Below, piece by piece: positions 56,272 to 64,000 of a stretch of DNA of 64,000 nucleotides (positions are counted from its first letter, which is position 1; each line of letters begins with the position of its first letter). Below the pieces are notes generated by a model. The model was not told where the DNA came from. It ran no database searches and saw only the letters and a program-made list of their open reading frames with translations. The DNA is taken from assembly GCA_950106755.1 (NCBI GenBank), contig OX467089.1, positions 28,501,345 through 28,565,344 on the forward strand, given 5' to 3'. A program made the translations under genes and the position numbers. Source of the stretch: Climacium dendroides. Lineage: Eukaryota > Streptophyta > Bryopsida > Hypnales > Climaciaceae.

Positions 56272-58805
56272 AAGAAGATGTTATAATGGCATCTTTGGAT
56301 GAAGACTTCCAGAATGTAAAAGCAATAAATGCCGACATCCTAGAGTGCGAAGGTCTACCACATCGGGTATAGAATACTAAGATCGTCACCTTATACAATG
56401 AAGCTGGATTACTTGTCGGTAAAGGTATTTGCCACAGTGTGAACTCGGACCTTGTACTTAGTGCCAATGTTCCCCTTGGTGACACTCATGTGGCAGTTCA
56501 CATTTCAAGGATACATTCTAAGGAGGACTTGCTAGAGGGCTAAATGTGCTCACTAGTGGCTTGGCCTATACATCTTGTCCATTGCCATGGAACTAGCTTT
56601 CGAGACCACAAGGCTTGTGACAAATTCAACTGTTTTCAATAAGCTATTATGAATCCGCCCTCTACAATGTCTTTCTAACCTTAAACGAGAGCCATTTGGA
56701 ATCAACCCTGTGAGACAAGTTTGAAGTCAAAAGTGTTACTCACTTAGGATTCCATTCACGCAGTGTCAACCAAAATATGTTATAGTTGAAATTGCATTCA
56801 GCCATTTCTAAAAGATAGAATTCAAGTGTTTCGGAAACACGTGTACTTGAACTCATCCTTTAAGCACAAGGCCTATATGAAAATGGATGTGTATAAATAT
56901 GTACATGTTGATGATTGTAGAAGACAGATGGTCACAATTGACAATATACTCGTATATATGCACACATGGATGCACATTGTTGGTGTCCTAAAAGCCACAT
57001 TCTATCGGTATTAGATGTACATGAGGAGTGGTCGAGAAGTAAGGGACCATGGCAACAAGGGAACAATGAAGCCAAGGAAACACACACAATAAGCTACTGC
57101 AACATTGAAGTGCATTTTGGAGAAAGAAGCAGATCACATGCCACATCGTACGAAGACCTTGAAGTCAGGAGAGAAGGTTGTAGCCAAGATTCTACCTTTT
57201 GTATTCTAGTAGAAGGGAAAGATGAAGGATCTCAATGATGCCAACGTTGTTTTTGGGCTGAAAGAAGTTTCAACTTCAAACTTGAATAAGATTAGATGCT
57301 CTAAGTTCCTGGAGTATGAGGTCAAGAAGCCTGGAGATAACTTTGCATGTTGCGGTATTTGCGACAAATTGTAGGAGCTAAAGAAGGGTGCTCCTGCTGG
57401 GACTCACAATGCTTTGAAGTTCTCTCAGAGGTTAGATAAACATTTGGCGATTGCTAGAGCTCATCGAGATTTGTATTATGCCAACCATTACCGCTCAATA
57501 ATTTTATCGCATGAGTACTTTACAGTAATGCACGACAAGATGGATCATACAGAAACTACTTCACTAGTTTTTCCCACAAGAGTAAAGACACCAATGGTCT
57601 TGTGAAATTGCATGTGTTCGTCACTGGCAGGATTGTTCATGGTCGTGGAGATGTGTACTATGTACATTCCGGTTTTGATCTATTTAGCCATGATTCCAAC
57701 TATACAATTGGTTCTATGGCCAAGTTGTTGAGAGATTTGGAATTGGAACCCAAGTGTTCTTCTAGGGAGTTATTTACTAGGTCTAAGTCTTCAAAGTTAT
57801 TTGAGGCCGTGCTAGAGGGCAAAGAAATGTGTAAGATGTCCCTACCAATACCTCTAATAAACTCTATTCCATCAATTCCTTTGCCTCCCGTTTTGAATGG
57901 ACAAATGGACAATGCTACCAACGACAACAAAAACAGATATATTTTCAATTTTTGGTCTCTACTTGTTGCAAATAAGATTTTTTGAGAAGTGTATGTCAAC
58001 TTCATAATTGTTGGTCATACACACGACGACATTGATGCATTGTTTGGAAGGTGGAGCATGCTACTAAAGGAGACCTTTTCAACAATTCTAGCACTTATAC
58101 AGTTCTTCATGGATGTGGAGTTCGTTCCTACTATTCTTCACTTAATAGAAGAGGTGCCTGATTTCAAGCATTTCATTGCAAAAAAAATGGGTGGATGGTA
58201 ATGAAATCCTTATAAGATACACAAGACCACAACAAGTGAAGTTCTACTTAGATTCTACAGGATGCCCAGTTATAAAGTACAAGTTGAGGTGCACGGATGT
58301 AGATTGGTTAAATAGGAATGGTCAACCTATTGAATTATAGAAAGAAGATGATGAGGGACAAAGTTTGTGGCCGCGTGGTATACTTTTGCCAGTTCCTCTC
58401 ATGGCAATGAAAGGTCTGGAAGACATTGTGAAAAGCATATCTAGGTTCATCAAGTATTGGGACGAATTGTGTAGAGCAGACATGAGTGGAGATGAACGAA
58501 GGTGCTATGAGACTGTAGTGTGCTACTAACAAGGTGTAAAGGCAGCTTTTCAAGAGCCCCTACCCGTTTCCATTGACTTAAAAGACGATTTCTAGCCAAC
58601 TACTCATGTTGAAGCCACTAAAGCTTATTGTTTAAACAAAGATGGCGAAGATCTCGAAGACTATGGAGAAGATGAGCCTTATGTTGAACCCTTGAGGGAT
58701 TGTCCACAACCATCCTTTCGGGCGGATCGAGATACGAAGGGTACTTTGTTGCAGTTTGTCCAAGCATTATCTGACCCGAACAATAACCCTAAGAAACCAA
58801 ATTAA
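56272..58805 (+). pseudogene. DUF7869-like gene remnant (main part)
   Basis: Continues from 43696-43770. After the first segment come NTKIVTLYNEAGLLVGKG and ANVPLGDTHVAVHIS (56.37-56.5 kb), a poorly conserved stretch, then CCGICDK, LAIARAHRDLYYANHY (57.43 kb), LHVFVTGRIVHGRGDVYYVH, NYTIGSMAKLLRDLE, NKNRYIFNFWSLLVAN and VNFIIVGHTHDDIDALFGRW (58.0 kb). A C-terminal part reads to TAA 58803-58805 (ALSDPNNNPKKPN). The VGHTHDDID block is the hallmark I associate with DUF7869-type proteins, repetitive and often transposon-associated in plants. Many stops and at least one frameshift near 57580 make it non-functional. Introns may contribute to the breaks in the first half. Confidence 0.65.
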
Positions 58806-59053
58806 AGCCATATTTGTTATATTGAGACTTTTCGTAGATTTTGAGACAAAATTCTAGATTTTATAAATTCATTTACAAAAATAATAATTGAAATAAAAAA
58901 CAAATAATGCTCAAATAGTGATTCTAAATGAAATTCTAAAAGTTGGTGTTGTTACCAATTTATAAAAAAATACTAATAAAAAGATTAAGTAGTTTATCTT
59001 CAAGTTGAAGATAAAAATGAGACTACAAAAGTCTCAATATAATGAATATGGCC
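58806..59053. mobile_element. MITE-like TIR element, 248 bp, TTAA flanks
   Basis: Left AGCCATATTTGTTATATTGA and right (reversed) GGCCATATTCATTATATTGA continue into GACTTTT-GTAG, about 30 bp with few mismatches. TTAA lies on both sides (58802-58805, 59054-59057). The interior is AT-rich with no ORF. The left TTAA overlaps the stop codon of the DUF7869-like pseudogene, so that stop may have been created or preserved by the insertion. Confidence 0.7.
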
Positions 59054-59057
59054 TTAA

Positions 59058-60128
59058 TTGCGTGCTCATTCAGTACTTGTGGCCAACTTCACGGAAGCAG
59101 GGAATTCAAGACTATTATTTTGGATAGGATAGAGAAAGGAGTTTGATTTGGAGGATTAAAAACACTAAAGAATTTGTGTAGGAGACAACAAACACTTCAA
59201 TTGATTATAGTATGGAAATCTCAAAACCGAAGGAGTACTCGCGAGTGTAGAATTAAGATTCCTATGGTTCAAATTGAAATCATCAACTAAAGTTTGACTT
59301 CGTATACTTGATATTTAGGAATCATGTACATATATTAGATATGTTTTCAATATGGAGTTCATGCAGAAGATACTATTGTTTTCTTTATCTTATATCAATA
59401 TATTTTCATTGCATAAGTACTAGACCATTAATATTGAATAGATGATATTGTTTTGAGGTTTTATTTTTAATTTTATAGATAGTTGTGTCTCTTGAAAGCA
59501 AATGCAATAATATTTGTTTTAATATATTTTATAATTATATTTTTTTGTTATTATAACTTCAATAATATTTATATGAATTGCTTTTGAAAATATAGTTATG
59601 TGATTGGAAACAAAAAGGTAGTGCATAGAACTATTTTTTGTTTTGTGAGCACGTTAAGCACTTGTCACATTTTCGGATAGAGGGCTAGTTGGTTGTTACA
59701 ACTTTCCTGCCTGCTACTTCACTCAGCAGTACCAAGTCATGTGTATCTCATATCCGCTCATACGAGTTCAAGAAGAATCAAACTCAGACCACTTGATTCA
59801 GATGAATAGTGTCTTACAATCAACCATTTAGCTCATGGCTTGGTGTTCATGAAGAGTTTTTAAATTTCACTTAAGCAAACCCAAATGTTTTCAAATAATC
59901 TGAATCTCTAAAAACTCTCAATTTAATGGAAATTACAATATATATAAATGATGAATGTAGAGATTTTCAATGTAAAATGTCATGAAACTAAATCACGTTT
60001 CGGGGTCTAAATGGACATTATTATTTTGAGAGGGTAGTTACTTCTCGAAATATTAAATATTACATTCAATTACTAGGTATAGCCAACCAATAATAGTGCC
60101 TAGTATTAATAATAGCATTTGACATTGG
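59058..60128. other. AT-rich intergenic stretch
   Basis: No gene or recognisable element is seen. The sequence is strongly AT-rich (59330-59640). A copy of the AATAGTGCCTAG motif at about 60092 precedes the MITE that starts at 60129, suggesting a local duplication of its end. Confidence 0.45.
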
Positions 60129-60509
60129 TAATAGTGCCTAGCACTATAACTACACTAATGATGATAAATAGTGTTGGCAACACTAATCACGAAGCATAAC
60201 ACTAATTGTCAACAATCCAGTTAATGTTACCAACACTAAATGTCAACATAGACACTATTTGTCAACTATTGGGTATAAGTGTTTTACAAGTTTACATTTA
60301 GTGTTACCTAACTATTTCATCAAAATGTAAAGAAAAACTTATGAACCCAAGAAACCTATGACATGCTCAAAAAAGTTACTACTCAAAAAAGTGAACCCAA
60401 CACTAAATGCCAACTAATTGAAGTTTAGAGTGACCGGGGTAAAAATCCAGGTAACACTAATCACAACATAACACTATTTATCGTCATTAGTGTAGTGCTA
60501 GGCACTATA
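60129..60509. mobile_element. MITE-like inverted-repeat element, about 381 bp
   Basis: The left arm contains ATAGTGCCTAGCACTA, CTACACTAATGATGATAAAT and AGTGTT. The right arm is its near-complement (ACACTATTTATCGTCATTAG, TGTAGTGCTAGGCACTAT), about 45-55 bp with small indels. ATTGG occurs just outside both ends (60124-60128, 60510-60514), a possible 5-bp target duplication. Several internal AACACTAA motifs repeat the arm sequence. Class uncertain. Confidence 0.65.
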
Positions 60510-61779
60510 ATTGGCATGCGCAGGCCTCTCATTGTGTAAGCACTCCACCTTTCAAGCTTGGGCTCCTGCCCTCACCTTCAAGGTAAGGCCCTCTCACGAT
60601 GGAAAGCCCTTATATAAGGGCCTTCCACTATACACTCATCATAGAATATATAAGTGCACCTAGTCTTAAAAAACAAACAAACATAGACCATGGAAATATA
60701 ATCAAAAAGTTGAAAAATGCACAATATAATATAAAAATAAAAATTTAATATATTGCACAACATCTATAATATTTGTCTTTGAAATAATATTAAAAAATAT
60801 CAATACAATGAACTAAAGAAATTTGCAAACTAAGTGTATCTCTTCCTTCCAACCTATCTATTGGAGGCAATTAAATTCCTTTGATCATTTAAAAAAATTT
60901 ACAAGCAATATTGAAGGTTGACTATTACAAGCTTTTATGGGCAATTGAAAAAGGTAAATATTGATTTTTGAAAGGTCTTCTAAGGCATATATGTACCATT
61001 AGTGCATGGTATCTAGTGCTTTTGTAGGATCACTCTCATTATTAAGACAAGCTTGCAAATTTTACTTAATTTTGAAATCTAAAAAATTGTACTTATTCAT
61101 TTGCTATGAAAATGGTTTGAAAGGAAAGAATAAAGTGTTTTCATAATTTTCACAGTTGAAAATTTAAACATGCAAGTTTTGATTTGGAATTATGTGAAGT
61201 TTCTACTTATAAAAAAATTTATCTTTTACCAATTGCAAAGTAGATTGTATAATGGGTTTGATAGCTCTTTATTTGAACTTAAGGTTTCTGAAAGTGCATT
61301 TTTGTGTGCTAAGACAATTTCTAGTTGTTCATGTCACCTCCAATCCCAAAAAACTCTCGTATGCAAATTTCTCAAACATTGAGGGGCAACATATTAAAAG
61401 TAGGATATGTACATTTTTCTTGTTATCACCTCACAACTATGTAGTTTCACACTCAAAACTAGTATGCATAATAATGAGCAAGCTCTTTAAACATCTATAT
61501 AGTTAGATTTTGAAGAAAGAAACAATTTGCTTTATTGGAAATAACTTCATAGGAAAAACACATTTGGAAAGGCTTGAACACCTAGAGATTAACAATGTTA
61601 TGTTTTCAGTCCACTAACTCCAATCAGTCCACTGACTCCAATCTCATTCATTATATGTCTCTCATGCCAGCCAATGGCTCTTTGTAAATTTATCTAAATT
61701 TGCACCCAGGGATCCTGGGAAGGAATATTCCAATCTCCAAGGGGAATGGTTTTGCAATGTTATGAAGTGCCCGACACTA
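60510..61779. other. Intergenic stretch upstream of RPL7A
   Basis: No gene. It holds a 26-bp imperfect palindrome at 60601-60626 (GGAAAGCCCTTATATAAGGG and following), a short tandem copy of CAGTCCACTGACTCCAATC near 61615-61650, and a palindrome CCCAGGGATCCTGGG at about 61706. Otherwise AT-rich. Confidence 0.5.
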
Positions 61780-61970
61780 CGCGACGGGGACAGAATTTGT
61801 CCCGCCTCGGGCGTTTCCTAACCTGGTAATTCTAGGTTTGGGAAGGTTCGGGAGAGGTCTGGGGACGAGGCGCTTCATGAGTTTGGTGTTGCACTCCGAG
61901 ACTCTCTCTTTCGCTGCAGAGGCTTCTCGCCGGTGCTCTGCGTCGGCCTTCCTCTTCTTCGCCCTTCGTC
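61780..61970 (+). promoter_or_regulatory. RPL7A promoter and leader
   Basis: GC content rises sharply at 61770. An inverted repeat GGGACA-GAATT-TGTCCC lies at 61787-61803. No TATA box is seen, which is usual for ribosomal-protein genes. A pyrimidine-rich CCTTCCTCTTCTTC at 61947-61960 just before the ATG resembles the leaders of such genes and may mark the transcript start. A telo-box-like TTTAGGGTTC lies in intron 1 near 62104. An upstream ATG at 61877 would be excluded if transcription starts at the pyrimidine tract. Confidence 0.55.
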
Positions 61971-63742
<1,772 letters not shown>

Positions 63743-64000
63743 GTTTTTCTGGGGTCTGTTGGTTTGTCGACATTGAACCCAGAAATGTTTTTGTGAGGCG
63801 CGAGTTCAGTTGTGAAACCAATTGCACTTATTCATTTTGAGCAATTAGACTTTGTGTAAACTCGTTTTTCATGTGAATGTGATGATGAGCTTGTTGGTTT
63901 TTCTCGAGTCTAAGCTGGTTTCTCTCGGGTTTTGGAGTCGATGGACATCTTTGCATGCACGTGATTAGAAGCTAGATGGGACTATGGATTATATGACTGA
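63743..64000 (+). other. 3' untranslated and downstream region of RPL7A
   Basis: The 258 bp after the stop codon hold no second gene. They are T/G-rich, as expected for a plant 3' UTR and polyadenylation region, but no single poly(A) signal can be singled out. Confidence 0.5.

Overview
The window is repeat-rich nuclear DNA from a green plant. The only intact-looking gene is a seven-exon gene for cytosolic 60S ribosomal protein eL8 (RPL7A) at 61971-63742. Its protein is plant-type. A decayed gene with DUF7869-like motifs, the pol lineage (Ty3/gypsy, Athila/Tat side) and a tRNA-Asp-like primer site also fit a plant. I suspect a bryophyte or another non-seed streptophyte, but cannot fix the species.

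About 75% of positions 1-56271 belong to one diverse clade of LTR retrotransposons with very long LTRs (3.4-4.2 kb). I count twelve LTR copies in six subfamilies, which I name A-F: A (9954-13497, 34961-38502), B (1892-5702, 44000-52795), C (47198-51044), D (26228-30520, 43771-56271), E (16205-19744, 31990-38945) and F (1-1756, 20704-24342, 31735-42302). Only the A copy at 9954-13497 is joined to a primer-binding site and an internal gag-pol region (5703-9953). Most others behave as solo LTRs: TG...CA ends, 5-bp target duplications, no internal region. Each LTR carries its own sense-strand reading frame of roughly 540-710 codons inside the LTR. All these frames are homologous and all are now broken, mostly by point nonsense changes. 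Downstream of the frame every copy has the same short sequence box, and most have a CCTCTG...CAGAGG stem-loop.

Two nested towers are resolved by target duplications. Tower 1: F 31735-42302 contains E 31990-38945, which contains A 34961-38502. Tower 2: D 43771-56271 contains B 44000-52795, which contains C 47198-51044 and a 735-bp TIR element. The bottom of tower 2 splits the first exon of the DUF7869-like pseudogene (43696-43770 joined to 56272-58805).

Smaller elements include a 1.12-kb CACTA transposon (21017-22136, TSD TAA), a 152-bp CACTA foldback with perfect 71-bp arms (19561-19712, TSD GCT), two TIR elements with 4-bp duplications (29259-29871, 44133-44867) and MITE-like elements at 58806-59053 and 60129-60509. 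AT-rich gaps between 14.6 and 25.7 kb hold three tandem arrays with periods of about 170-180 bp. No rRNA, convincing tRNA gene, CRISPR array or prokaryotic feature was found.
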